Assembly: GCF_035046485.1 (NCBI RefSeq)
Contig: NC_085136.1
Coordinates: 322,552,175-322,616,174, forward strand
Length of the DNA: 64,000 nt
Source: Aedes albopictus
Taxonomy: Eukaryota; Arthropoda; Insecta; Diptera; Culicidae
Direction: 5' to 3'
Numbering within the stretch: the stretch's first letter is position 1; every line of letters starts with the position of its first letter. The notes under the pieces are model-generated. The model had not been told where the DNA came from, searched no databases, and was given only the letters and a program-made list of their open reading frames with translations. The translations under genes were made by a program, and so were the position numbers. Shown piece after piece: positions 44,374-55,861 of this stretch.

Positions 44374-45479
44374 AAAGATCAAGATCATCATTTGTTCATT
44401 TCTATACCAGAACATTACAGTTACGATAAATAATAAAAATTGAGCCGTCAAAAACCTACATTTATTGTAATAATCTGAGAGTAATACGATATGGATTGCT
44501 CCGGTGGACACTCCGGTGACCACGTGGAACCAATATGACTATTCATTTGGGCCCCTATTGCCATAGCGGGCCCCATAGGCATTCAGCATGACCGTGCTGA
44601 GGGTGACGGGCTCGATTTACGGTTGGCCTAGGAACTTTTCGTAAGGGAAATCACTCTTACTCCCATGCGCATATAGTATCTTCGTGCCTGCCACACGACA
44701 TACATATGTAAACTAATGATAGGCAGAGAAAACTTTCAGTATATATTAGTAGAAGTGCACATAAAACACTTATGCTGAGAAGCAGGATTTTTTCCAGTAG
44801 GGATGGTACGCCAAGAAGAAGAAGAAGAAGATGATGACTATCGATCTTTTTGTGTATCACAAGAACAACAGATATGAAAATCCACGAAGGTTGCACCATG
44901 TGGCGCCGGGTTTTGGAGCGAAAACTATACGAAGTTCATTGTCGTTACCTAATTGACCACCTTCCGGAGTCGTGTAACCCGTTCCGCATTGACCAAACCT
45001 GCCCAGAACCCTTCAAAAATGGTCTTAAACAATATGTGTCTCATTTCAGTGAAGCGTGCAGAGAAGTAATGCAATAAAATGCATAAAGGGAATACATTTG
45101 TGAATTTTCAAGCACATAGCAATGATGAAAACTAAAATTTCCGGAACCGGTTCTCAATAATTAGTCAATATTAATGTCTATAATCAAAGACCACGTAAAT
45201 ACCTTTCCAATGACCCTTGGACGGTCCTGATTACTTGTTTGGTTGCAAAGTTATAGCTTGCCAAAGTAAGGGTCTCAAAAGCGGCATTTTTCAGTTGAAG
45301 CAGGTTCCCGGTGGCCACAGTGACCGAATCCGGATTTCTCCGGTGGTTTTGAAAACTAGACTTGTGCCCCTTTCATTTGAGCCAAAGAGATCCAAAATCG
45401 GTCAAGCCACTGATTTTTGCAAGCTGTCCAAAGTTTGGGGTCAAAAATGACCCCAGGGTCTTATTTGTAACTTTTTTTT
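44374..45479 (-). repeat. Right arm of the large inverted repeat
   Basis: Inverted partner of 37460-39828 and free of the two insertions found there, so it preserves both empty sites (45025-45028 and 44735-44756). Confidence 0.85.
44545..44832 (+). mobile_element. tRNA-derived SINE with (AAG)n tail
   Basis: Plus-strand head GGGCCCCTATTGCCATAGCG (A-box region), then GGGCTCGATTTA as a decayed B box at about 44608, a body with CTTCGTGCCTGCCACACG, and the tail GCCAAGAAGAAGAAG at 44811-44830. This head, body and tail order is typical of an abundant Aedes SINE-type repeat. It is present in both arms of the large inverted repeat, so it predates that duplication. Confidence 0.6.
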
Positions 45480-45498
45480 AGGGACTAAGGAAGGTTAA

Positions 45499-46331
45499 CC
45501 CTCTAATACCCAATCCCGCCTTTAGACGGGGTATAGTTTGAGCATTTTTGTAATTTTTGTTTCGTCGAAAATCAAATTTTTTATATTTTTGGCTGATATT
45601 TAGGACTGTTCTGTATATCTCAAAATGGTTTTTGTTGTATATTAAAGCGTATTTACATATTTTAAAAATCATTGAAAAGTTGATGTTTTAGTCACCTTTT
45701 AGAAGTCATTGTTTATTTTGTATTGAATCGCTACAATTAACATATTTTAAATTTTTCCCAAATCATTCTATCCTTGTTTAACAGTTTAAGGGAATCGAAT
45801 ACACTTTAAAATTATTTTCCTTAAAATTACACGGAAAATAAAATTTTCTGTGAAAAAAATTTAAAATACCGTGGATACACAGTTATGGATCACACACGGT
45901 TACGGATCAATTCGATATTTACGGTCGTATGTTGCAGCTTAGCATGGCATGGCGTTGCATAGTATAGTATTTATGCTATGAAGATTATGCTATGTTATGT
46001 CATGCTGTGCAATGAGGCGACATTTGACCGTAAACATCGAATTGATCCGTAACCGTGTGTGATCCATAACTGTGTACCCACGGTAATAATATTTCAGCAA
46101 TAATCATAAAATCTCAAAATGTTTTCATCTCAAAAAATCCGTTCCCTAAATTGGCTTCCAGGAAAAATATAAAAGTGTGGGGATGTTCAAAAATAAAAAT
46201 TAGAAAAATCAAAAACTGAAATTCACGAAATCGAGAATTGAGAAGAATCATCTTCCAAAACATGTTTAAATCGATTTTAGATGACGAAAAATGATATTTA
46301 GATCAAAATCAAAAATTTGGGTATTAGAGGG
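45499..46331. mobile_element. piggyBac-like non-autonomous element, TTAA TSD
   Basis: An 833-bp element with inverted termini CCCTCTAATACCCAA and its complement TTGGGTATTAGAGGG, flanked by TTAA at 45495-45498 and 46332-46335. A CCC start plus TTAA duplication fits piggyBac. The body is AT-rich, has no transposase and carries a nested TA-flanked MITE (45869-46083). Confidence 0.8.
45869..46083. mobile_element. TA-flanked MITE (CCGTGGATACACAG termini), nested
   Basis: A 215-bp element with ~45-bp inverted arms beginning CCGTGGATACACAGTTATGG (one or two mismatches), flanked by TA at 45867-45868 and 46084-46085. The centre is a run of GCATGGCATGG and TATGCTATG words. It is inserted in the piggyBac-like element. 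Confidence 0.8.
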
Positions 46332-46335
46332 TTAA

Positions 46336-47229
46336 TATAACATCAAGAGCTGGGTCCCAGAACAGTGAAATGTTTAAGTTCTGGACATTTTATAATGTAA
46401 ATAGTTCATCAAATCAAAAACCAAATCTTTGTTTCCAAAATTGCCTTGTTATGCCATTATTTGGCGATCTGAAGCTCTGATGAGCTTTCCGATAAAACCT
46501 CCACTAAATGATGTCATCTTCCGCAACAGAGACTACAGTTCCAGTCGTGCAAATCCCAAAAGCAGTTCACCCGATGCATTCATTAACGGGGAAGTTGTTG
46601 CTGGGATAAACGCTGAATTTCGACAAAGTAATTATCGAATCCGGCATGGGACCCATCGGACGTCAGTTGAACCGTGTTGCGCGTCCCGAATGGCCTGATG
46701 ATGCTGATGACGACGACGACGGTGACCGATGATGGACCTAAAATTCCATTAGCGTTTCATTGGCAGCCAGTCCTGGTCCTGAAAACCCCCTGAACTCGAG
46801 AATTTTGTTGGCACGCGTCCACGTCCGGACAGCAGGAAAAGTTCACTTCCAGCAGCGGGGAATAGGCCGCGAATAAAACGATTCCGTTAATCGAATTTCA
46901 ATTTAAAATAATTCACCAATCCGGCAGAGCTCGGCGCTCGAGCCGGACGCTCGAGCTCGACGGTCATGATGAGGACGACAACAGAACGTCGCGTCGCCGG
47001 AGCAACAGCAGCAGCGGTGAGACAACCGAGGCCACAGCAGAACTGCCAAGAGCCGAGAGCGAGCAGCGCGACTCGGCCGGGGAAAATGTCGATTTATGTC
47101 GTATGCATATTTCAATTCAACACATTATCCTCGTTTTCAAAGCGCAATTCCCGACAGTGTCAGCCAGTGAACCTGGCAACTAGGTGTAGCTAGTCCGAGC
47201 TGTTGAATGGAACTAAACGGACACTATTT
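46336..47229. other. Unassigned, GC-richer DNA before the 23-bp array
   Basis: More GC-rich than most of the window, with a GAC run at about 46705-46720, CTCGAGC words (46930-46960) and CAGCAGCAG. It could be unique host DNA such as a 5' untranslated exon or regulatory region, but no splice-consistent coding exon is recognisable. The frame 46429-46698 (89 codons) has no domain. Confidence 0.3.
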
Positions 47230-50200
47230 CAGGGTTTCGAGGGAAACCCTTCCAGGATTTCGGAGGAAATCCTTCCTTCCAGGATTTCGGAGGAAATCCT
47301 TCCAGGATTTCTGAGGAAATCCTTCCAGGATTTCGGAGGAAATCCTTCCAGGATTTCGGAGGAAATCCTTCCAGGATTTCGGAGGAAATCCTTCCAGGAT
47401 TCCAGGGGAAATCCTTCCAGGATTCCAGGGGAAATCCTTCCAGGATTCCAGGGGAAATCCTTCCAGGATTCCAGGGGAAATCCTTCCAGGATTCCAGGGG
47501 AAATCCTTCCAGGATTCCAGGGGAAATCCTTCCAGGATTCCAGGGGAAATCCTTCCAGGATTTCGGAGGAAATCCTTCCAGGATTTCGGAGGAAATCTTT
47601 CAAGGATTTCGGAGGAAATCCTTCCAGGATTTCGGAGGAAATCCTTCCAGGATTTCGGAGGAAATCCTTCCAGGATTTCGGAGGAAATCCTTCCAGGATT
47701 TCGGAGGAAATCCTTCCAGGATTTCGGAGGAAATCCTTCCAGGATTTCGGAGCAAATCCTTCCAGGATTTCGGAGGAAATCCTTCCAGGATTTCGGAGGA
47801 AATCCTTCCAGGATTTCGGAGGAAATCCTTCCAGGATTTCGGAGGAAATCCTTCCAGGATTTCGGAGGAAATCCTTCCAGGATTCCAGGGGAAATCCTTC
47901 CAGGATTCCAGGGGAAATCCTTCCAGGATTCCAGGGGAAATCCTTCCAGGATTCCAGGGGAAATCCTTCCAGGATTCCAGGGGAAATCCTTCCAGGATTC
48001 CAGGGGAAATCCTTCCAGGATTCCAGGGGAAATCCTTCCAGGATTTCGGAGGAAATCCTTCCAGGATTTCGGAGGAAATCTTTCAAGGATTTCGGAGGAA
48101 ATCCTTCCAGGATTTCGGAGGAAATCCTTCCAGGATTTCGGAGGAAATCCTTCCAGGATTTCGGAGGAAATCCTTCCAGGATTTCGGAGGAAATCCTTCC
48201 AGGATTTCGGAGGAAATCCTTCCAGGATTCCAGGGGAAATCCTTCCAGGATTCCAGGGGAAATCCTTCCAGGATTCCAGGGGAAATCCTTCCAGGATTCC
48301 AGGGGAAATCCTTCCAGGATTCCAGGGGAAATCCTTCCAGGATTCCAGGGGAAATCCTTCCAGGATTCCAGGGGAAATCCTTCCAGGATTCCAGGGGAAA
48401 TCCTTCCAGGATTCCAGGGGAAATCCTTCCAGGATTCCAGGGGAAATCCTTCCAGGATTCCAGGGGAAATCCTTCCAGGATTCCAGGGGAAATCCTTCCA
48501 GGATTCCAGGGGAAATCCTTCCAGGATTCCAGGGGAAATCCTTCCAGGATTCCAGGGGAAATCCTTCCAGGATTCCAGGGGAAATCCTTCCAGGATTCCA
48601 GGGGAAATCCTTCCAGGATTCCAGGGGAAATCCTTCCAGGATTCCAGGGGAAATCCTTCCAGGATTCCAGGGGAAATCCTTCCAGGATTCCAGGGGAAAT
48701 CCTTCCAGGATTCCAGGGGAAATCCTTCCAGGATTCCAGGGGAAATCCTTCCAGGATTCCAGGGGAAATCCTTCCAGGATTCCAGGGGAAATCCTTCCAG
48801 GATTCCAGGGGAAATCCTTCCAGGATTCCAGGGGAAATCCTTCCAGGATTCCAGGGGAAATCCTTCCAGGATTCCAGGGGAAATCCTTCCAGGATTCCAG
48901 GGGAAATCCTTCCAGGATTCCAGGGGAAATCCTTCCAGGATTCCAGGGGAAATCCTTCCAGGATTCCAGGGGAAATCCTTCCAGGATTCCAGGGGAAATC
49001 CTTCCAGGATTCCAGGGGATATCCTTCCAGGATTCCAGGGGAAATCCTTCCAGGATTCCAGGGGAAATCCTTCCAGGATTCCAGGGGAAATCCTTCCAGG
49101 ATTCCAGGGGAAATCCTTCCAGGATTCCAGGGGAAATCCTTCCAGGATTCCAGGGGAAATCCTTCCAGGATTCCAGGGGAAATCCTTCCAGGATTCCAGG
49201 GGAAATCCTTCCAGGATTCCAGGGGAAATCCTTCCAGGATTCCAGGGGAAATCCTTCCAGGATTCCAGGGGAAATCCTTCCAGGATTCCAGGGGAAATCC
49301 TTCCAGGATTCCAGGGGAAATCCTTCCAGGATTCCAGGGGAAATCCTTCCAGGATTCCAGGGGAAATCCTTCCAGGATTCCAGGGTAAATCCTTCCAGGA
49401 TTCCAGGGTAAATCCTTCCAGGATTCCAGGGGAAATCCTTCCAGGATTCCAGAGGAAATCCTTCCAGGATTCCAGGGGAAATCCTTCCAGGATTCCAGGG
49501 GAAATCCTTCCAGGATTCCAGGGGAAATCCTTCCAGGATTCCAGGGGAAATCCTTCCAGGATTCCAGGGGAAATCCTTCCAGGATTCCAGGGGAAATCCT
49601 TCCAGGATTCCAGGGGAAATCCTTCCAGGATTCCAGGGGAAATCCTTCCAGGATTCCAGGGGAAATCCTTCCAGGATTCCAGGGGAAATCCTTCCAGGAT
49701 TCCAGGGGAAATCCTTCCAGGATTCCAGGGGAAATCCTTCCAGGATTCCAGGGGAAATCCTTCCAGGATTCCAGGGGAAATCCTTCCAGGATTCCAGGGG
49801 AAATCCTTCCAGGATTCCAGGGGAAATCCTTCCAGGATTCCAGGGGAAATCCTTCCAGGATTCCAGGGGAAATCCTTCCAGGATTCCAGGGGAAATCCTT
49901 CCAGGATTCCAGGGGAAATCCTTCCAGGATTCCAGGGGAAATCCTTCCAGGATTCCAGGGGAAATCCTTCCAGGATTCCAGGGGAAATCCTTCCAGGATT
50001 CCAGGGGAAATCCTTCCAGGATTCCAGGGGAAATCCTTCCAGGATTCCAGGGGAAATCCTTCCAGGATTCCAGGGGAAATCCTTCCAGGATTCCAGGGGA
50101 AATCCTTCCAGGATTCCAGGGGAAATCCTTCCAGGATTCCAGGGGAAATCCTTCCAGGATTCCAGGGGAAATCCTTCCAGGATTCCAGGGGAAATCCTTC

Positions 50201-51301
50201 CAGGATTCCAGGGGAAATCCTTCCAGGATTCCAGGGGAAATCCTTCCAGGATTCCAGGGGAAATCCTTCCAGGATTCCAGGGGAAATCCTTCCAGGATTC
50301 CAGGGGAAATCCTTCCAGGATTCCAGGGGAAATCCTTCCAGGATTCCAGGGGAAATCCTTCCAGGATTCCAGGGGAAATCCTTCCAGGATTCCAGGGGAA
50401 ATCCTTCCAGGATTCCAGGGGAAATCCTTCCAGGATTCCAGGGGAAATCCTTCCAGGATTTCAGGGGAAATCCTTCCAGGATTTCAGGGGAAATCCTTCC
50501 AGGATTCCAGGGGAAATCCTTCCAGGATTCCAGGGGAAATCCTTCCAGGATTCCAGGGGAAATCCTTCCAGGATTCCAGGGGAAATCCTTCCAGGATTCC
50601 AGGGGAAATCCTTCCAGGATTCCAGGGGAAATCCTTCCAGGATTCCAGGGGAAATCCTTCCAGGATTCCAGGGGAAATCCTTCCAGGATTCCAGGGGAAA
50701 TCCTTCCAGGATTCCAGGGGAAATCCTTCCAGGATTCCAGGGGAAATCCTTCCAGGATTCCAGGGGAAATCCTTCCAGGATTCCAGGGGAAATCCTTCCA
50801 GGATTCCAGGGGAAATCCTTCCAGGATTCCAGGGGAAATCCTTCCAGGATTCCAGGGGAAATCCTTCCAGGATTCCAGGGGAAATCCTTCCAGGATTCCA
50901 GGGGAAATCCTTCCAGGATTCCAGGGGAAATCCTTCCAGGATTCCAGGGGAAATCCTTCCAGGATTCCAGGGGAAATCCTTCCAGGATTCCAGGGGAAAT
51001 CCTTCCAGGATTCCAGGGGAAATCCTTCCAGGATTCCAGGGGAAATCCTTCCAGGATTCCAGGGGAAATCCTTCCAGGATTCCAGGGGAAATCCTTCCAG
51101 GATTCCAGGGGAAATCCTTCCAGGATTCCAGGGGAAATCCTTCCAGAATTCCAGGGGAAATCCTTCCAGGATTCCAGGGGAAATCCTTCCAGGATTCCAG
51201 GGGAAATCCTTCCAGGATTCCAGGGGAAATCCTTCCAGGATTCCAGGGGAAATCCTTCCAGGATTCCAGGGGAAATCCTTCCAGGATTTTGGAGGTAATC
51301 C
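47230..51301. repeat. 23-bp minisatellite array, about 177 copies
   Basis: The unit has two variants. Type A contains ATTTCGGAGGAAATCCTTCC. Type B contains ATTCCAGGGGAAATCCTTCC. Blocks run approximately A7-B7-A14-B7-A8-B133. The stretch around 47591 recurs 483 bp (21 units) later at 48074, including the same odd unit (AAATCTTTCAAGG), so part of the array was duplicated as a block. Type B units are nearly identical over 3 kb. The unit has no stop codon on either strand in any frame, so very long frames (47203-51306 plus, 48083-51313 and 47229-48086 minus) arise mechanically. I do not call them genes. Confidence 0.95.
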
Positions 51302-54111
51302 ATTAAGTGTCATGTCATGTCAGTTTGTCATTTATTTTATTAGCCTCGTCGGGTTCGGAGATCCACTGTTGCATCTAGGACGAATTTTGCATACATCGAG
51401 TTCGCGCACATACACACGTTCACAAACACTGCAGTCACAAAACTTTGCGCGACCAAAGGCAGCAAGCACAACATGTGTGTGCAAATTCATTTAAATAACT
51501 ATCGATGTGGAAATTGTGTTTTATTGCATCGCTAACTTAATAAAAATCGATAGCTGTTGGAGCTTAATGTGGCCCCGGCTGGAGGAGAGACTGCAGTCAG
51601 TTCCTGGCGATGTGCATTTCGTTGGCAGTTGGTTCACTGCTAGGCAGAGAGTATGGGTTTATAAAATATCAAACGCAAATCCACTTTAGTCAATTCCCTT
51701 TTTCCAAGAGCTAATGAAACCTGCGATTGGGATCGAAATCGGTTCGTCGCCCCGTTATTTGAGGGACTAATTTATTGTGAAATTTCAACAACGTTTATTT
51801 TTGCGAGCAAAATAAAAAACGTGGTTGATTGAATGAAGAAGTTTGGTGACATTTCACATTGAAAGTGATGGTACCGTGGGAATTTATTTGGTTCATCGTT
51901 CATGTAATTCCATTTCGTTAGATACACCCCGGTATTTATTCTGCACTACCTCCATAGAGAGTATAACTGATGAGGGCGTTTTGTACCTTTCAAACCACAA
52001 GCAATCCACCAAACATAACCTAATCTAGGATCCGAACGAGTCTGAACAGCTCCAATGACCGTGTCCTATCCCTTCTTTGACTTCCCCGCCCACGTGCTGT
52101 ATGAGAAAGTGAACATGTGCTCTCCAGTGGCGACGGCACGGTTCGCTTCATATGAGGACACCCAAAACCTTCAGCGCTTTCCCATATAATAACCCATTTT
52201 TCCAACCATGTATAGCCCTGCAACCTTCGCTGCACCTGCTAACTAGACCCATATCTAGGGAGGAGCCACTGAATGATTGCTTCGTGGCAGGTGAACGTTT
52301 TCTAGTGAGCATTTTTTTGGTTAGAATAAAAAAAATGGCACCAATAAAAGACGGTGATTTCCCACGAGTGAAATACGTCAGCCCGCCGCGCCAACCGTCA
52401 CAAGTATGCTCATCAGAAGGGTGGCAGCTGGAACATGTGACAACACACCTGGTTCTGCGATGCTTGCATGTTCCAGGGATCACGTCAGCTCTAACGCTGC
52501 TGCCATCGCCGCCGCTATCATCATCTAGCAGCAGCAATCGTGGCATCCAATTTCGTTCGAAATAAAAACTTTAATATCGAAACCCAGATACTCGATTAAA
52601 ACCAGGCGTCTCCATCATCGTAGGATGAAGAGATTGTCTGTGTTGGGCAGGGGTTTTCAACGAATGAGTCATTTCTAAGCATTTCAAAACAAAACGAAAT
52701 AAAAACTAGATAGACGAAAGAAGAAAGAAGAAATAAGACAGAAGAGAAAAGATAAAGAGGGAAAGAAATAAAAATGGATAAGAAAGAAAGAAGAAGGAAT
52801 AAGTAAAAAAACAACAAAGAAGGAAAAGTAAATCAGAAATTAGAAGACACATCCCCATCTCAAAATTTGGAAACCTCTGCTACGGATCTCACCTGACGTT
52901 CGGGGAAATGAAAGAGCAGAAGCTGCATGTCATCGCCGTCCCTATATTGTGCTGTCGGCGGAGTCGTCCTTCCACGCGCTTCAAGGATGGAAAATTGGCG
53001 ACGTAGGATTATTGCAAACTCCCATATCTTTGATCTTAATGAAATCTACTTTGCTCCGGCTGCCACATACCTGGCCTACGCTTTTCGAGCCCGAGCTCGA
53101 GCGCATCAATACCACTCCCGTCGTCGTCGAGCTCTGGCTGGAGTTTCACGTAGATGTCATCCTATCCGGACGATAACCGTGATTTGGTGAAGGGAAGCGA
53201 GGGGGGTGGGTCGAAAACGGAGCTCCATTCGAGCGAGCAGTATCAAAACCAATATCGCTAATCTTTTCAAATGTGGAACGACACAAAGGTGTTTTCCTTC
53301 GTTCGGGTGAATGCTCTTTCGTTTTTCTGTTGGTCGGTTTGTCGTTTAGACGTTATTCAGACGACTGGTATTGCGATCCAGTCGATGACAGATGGTTGCG
53401 GTCTTATCTGGATTCAACGTTCTAAACAAAGTTTGGAGGACACTTTGTGGTTGTGGGATTCATAAATGTAGATAATGGTCTTGTCGGCAGCACAGATGAA
53501 CCGTGGACTGCGGCACTGAGAACCACTGCGGGACCAGAACTACCCTTGGTTTGGAATTCGTTTCTTCCCTTCCGAAATCACTGCACTTCGTTTCACTTTA
53601 GAGTTTTTAGTTTCACTTTATTTAAATTCAACTTTGCATTTCACTTTACTTTATTTCATCTAATTTAAAATAACTACTAGTTCAAATTCAGTTCACTTTA
53701 CGGTACTACACAGAATATAATTTCCACTCGAAGGTAGATGGCTCCATGGGTGATCCAGTCAGATGTCAAAAGAGAGCGTGGTGACGTTTCTCGAGGCCTT
53801 TTATAATCGAGGGATCGGAAGTCTGTCCTTCTCCATCTTGCCTTTTCCGAAGGGTTCGATGATGACACCTGTCATCATTGTCGGACTGCAGTTCAGCAGG
53901 GGGATTCCCCTCACGCATTTGACGAAAGGTTGGCCATACACGGGAAAACAGACTACTTTCGTGGTACACGAACAGGTCTGATTATTGTTGTGAATCTTAA
54001 GATAGACCAGAAACTATATATGTACTGGTGTTGATGCCCAAGAGGTGGTTCCTCGGGTTATGTGGGGTGACTCACTCATTTTCTCTCTCCCTTACCTTCG
54101 CGGTACACCGG
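51302..54111. other. Unassigned DNA
   Basis: No recognised gene. A purine-rich GAAAGAAGAAAGAAG stretch lies at about 52700-52800. A possible RNase H-like scrap (PDVRGNERAEAAC, plus strand, about 52890-52930) is too short to call. Overlapping frames at 52148-52565 on both strands (132 and 137 codons) have no domain. Confidence 0.3.
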
Positions 54112-54115
54112 TTAA

Positions 54116-54230
54116 CCCTTTAGGATGCTCGCTGTTGTAAAAAGTACAACACAACCAAAAAACCTGGCTCGTCGTATACAGCGCGAGCGCAATGCAGTTT
54201 CGGTTGCTTGATGGCGCGCGTCCTGAAAGG
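54116..54230. mobile_element. Decayed piggyBac-like MITE
   Basis: The left terminus CCCTTTAGGATGC is preceded by TTAA (54112-54115). The right terminus GCGCGCGTCCTGAAAGG is its near complement but is not followed by TTAA, so that end has mutated. It lies downstream of the LINE tail at 54420-54880. Confidence 0.5.
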
Positions 54231-54419
54231 TCCTGACTTCAAGAAGGTGGGGGGGGGGGCGTACATGAGTACACTCTAATAGTAAGCGTTCCACCAGCTA
54301 CCGTCTTAAGTTGTTCACTTTCCCCAGGAGGCTCGGGTTCTGGCTAGTACTTAGACTACCCGTTGAACTCAAACTCCTGGATGGGGAAGGGGAAGGGGGG
54401 TGCAACTAAACTAGCTGTT

Positions 54420-54880
54420 GTTCGGCTCGCCATTTTCTCTATAGTTCAAGTATGATTCGAGAAACCATGGAAGTAACGGAATCCCACTTGTCCGCCCCCG
54501 TATACATCCCTTTAACATTGTTGTCAGGTGTGATATATCTACCGCATACCTCCTGCATACTCGACCTTTGCTCCACGAAGAACATTCAAAGAGCACATGC
54601 TCCACGGTCTCATCGCAGTTTGCGTATTCAGAACATGCGGAAGAACCTGCACATCCGAATTTGTGCAGATACCACCTAAAGCACCAATGGCCTGACAGAA
54701 ATTGTTGTCAAGTGAAAGTTCACCTCGCCATGAGGCCTGCTCGTCCATTGAGACACGCTCGGTATGAGCCTGTGTGTCCGTGCATCTACCCTTGCTGGAG
54801 GATTCCCATTTCCTCTGCAACTTCAACATAGACGATGTTCTGGCGATCCTTCTGGCGCCTCTTATGCCGCCTCGTCCGAG
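54420..54880 (-). pseudogene. LINE ORF2 C-terminal tail with zinc-knuckle remnant
   Basis: Minus-strand translation includes MDEQASWRGELSL, then VEHVLFECSSW-type sequence (MEHVLFECSSWSKGRVCRRY), the C-terminal CCHC-like end of several non-LTR ORF2 proteins (commonly AEHVLFxCPRW). A frameshift at about 54600 separates the two parts. The rest of the element is absent. An R1- or LOA-like origin is plausible but unproven. Confidence 0.6.
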
Positions 54881-55186
54881 GCACTCTTCATCCTCTGTGG
54901 TTGTATTTGGCCAAAAGTAGATAAAGTGAGTTTGATCTAAATTTAAGCGATTACATATTAGAATTCAACAGGTTTCTGTAAGGCCACATATGCTACCTGC
55001 ATGTAGTACTAACTAGGATGAATTCACAAATTTAGCGTTAAGTAACTATTGCATGAGATCCAGAAAAATGCTTAGACTAACTTAGAAATAGTATAAATAA
55101 GCTCGAAAGTACAATTCACTTAGTTTTTAATAATTTAGGATAGAAACTAGCTGTAATGCACTTTATCTGTTGCGTGGAAATCGCTG
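54881..55186. other. Unassigned AT-rich DNA
   Basis: No gene, RNA or repeat recognised. Confidence 0.3.
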
Positions 55187-55188
55187 TA

Positions 55189-55421
55189 CAGTCAACTTTC
55201 GGTCGTTGGGCTACGTTTTAACTGGGCGCCCGTTAGGTGGGCTATAGCCCAGTTAAAACGAAGTCAAACGTCACTTTTTGACGTGAAGCACGATTTGTCA
55301 AGGTTGGTAGCCCTGAATCTCTATTGTTGAAGATTATTTGACAGCTCATAACTCAGCCCACCTAGTGAAAGTCTTTCACTAACTGGGCTGAGAGCTTAGT
55401 GCAACGAGCGAAAGTTGACTG
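55189..55421. mobile_element. TA-flanked MITE (CAGTCAACTTTCG termini)
   Basis: A 233-bp element with inverted termini CAGTCAACTTTCG and CGAAAGTTGACTG, extended to GTCGTTG/CAACGAG with mismatches, flanked by TA at 55187-55188 and 55422-55423. A terminal CAGT plus TA target fits Tc1/mariner. The internal inverted words AACTGGGC and GCCCAGTT add a second hairpin. Confidence 0.75.
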
Positions 55422-55861
55422 TATCATTGTTGACATTAGACAGTCATTCATAGGGAACCTGCGATACAGTTTTATTGTTCTCCCTTACGTCTACGCTTAT
55501 GATCGTTCGGCTGCTTTGTTGACCGGCCACAGTTGAACCGCAACGAGGGGTCTCGTCGTGACAACCATAGAATAATGAATTGGGCACGATTGCGGACCGG
55601 GAATCAAAGGGAGTAATATTGATCTAAATATAACAAATATTAAATTCTTCGAATTGATCAAACGAATAGTGGTTAATTACTTCACTAATCACCAATCTTC
55701 AGCACTGATAGCTAAGTATTCCAATAGAAACTAGTTATAATTTTACAAATTGTAGATTTCTCACTGAACATCAACATGAAACAGCATTCTTCTGTGTTTT
55801 TCTGCTCTCTGTCAAACCAATGACCACGTCAGCTGCCTATTCGGACAATGGAACGTCATTT

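Larger units (their letters stand above)
37292..45494. mobile_element. Large foldback structure, arms of about 1.1 kb
   Basis: Sequence 37460-39828 recurs inverted at 44374-45479. The left arm holds two later insertions. Removing them with their duplications leaves about 1,093 bp against 1,106 bp in the right arm. TTAA lies outside at 37288-37291 and 45495-45498, with CCTTAGTAAGG inside the left and CCTTCCTTAGT (complement) inside the right, so a TTAA-targeting element is possible. The right TTAA is also the target site of the neighbouring piggyBac-like element, so the outer limits are uncertain. The 4.5-kb centre is mostly degenerate repeat and codes for nothing recognisable. Mirror frames (37488-37721 minus / 45217-45450 plus) are not genes. 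Confidence 0.55.

Noticed and set aside
37488..45450. Frames with identical translations at 37488-37721/45217-45450 and 38103-38294/44850-45077
   Set aside because: They are the two arms of the large inverted repeat. Conservation reflects duplication, not coding constraint.
47230..51301. CRISPR-like array
   Set aside because: Units are head-to-tail with no spacers, and the sequence is eukaryotic.
47203..51306. 1,367-codon open frame (and 1,076- and 285-codon frames on the other strand)
   Set aside because: It is the 23-bp minisatellite read through. The unit has no stop in any frame on either strand, so length alone is no evidence of a gene. There is no domain and no signal of non-repeat coding sequence.
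52148..52565. Overlapping 132- and 137-codon frames on opposite strands
   Set aside because: No domain on either strand and no splice-consistent context seen.
52880..52960. Possible RNase H scrap (PDVRGNERAEAAC)
   Set aside because: Only a dozen residues resemble the family and the frame is lost on both sides.
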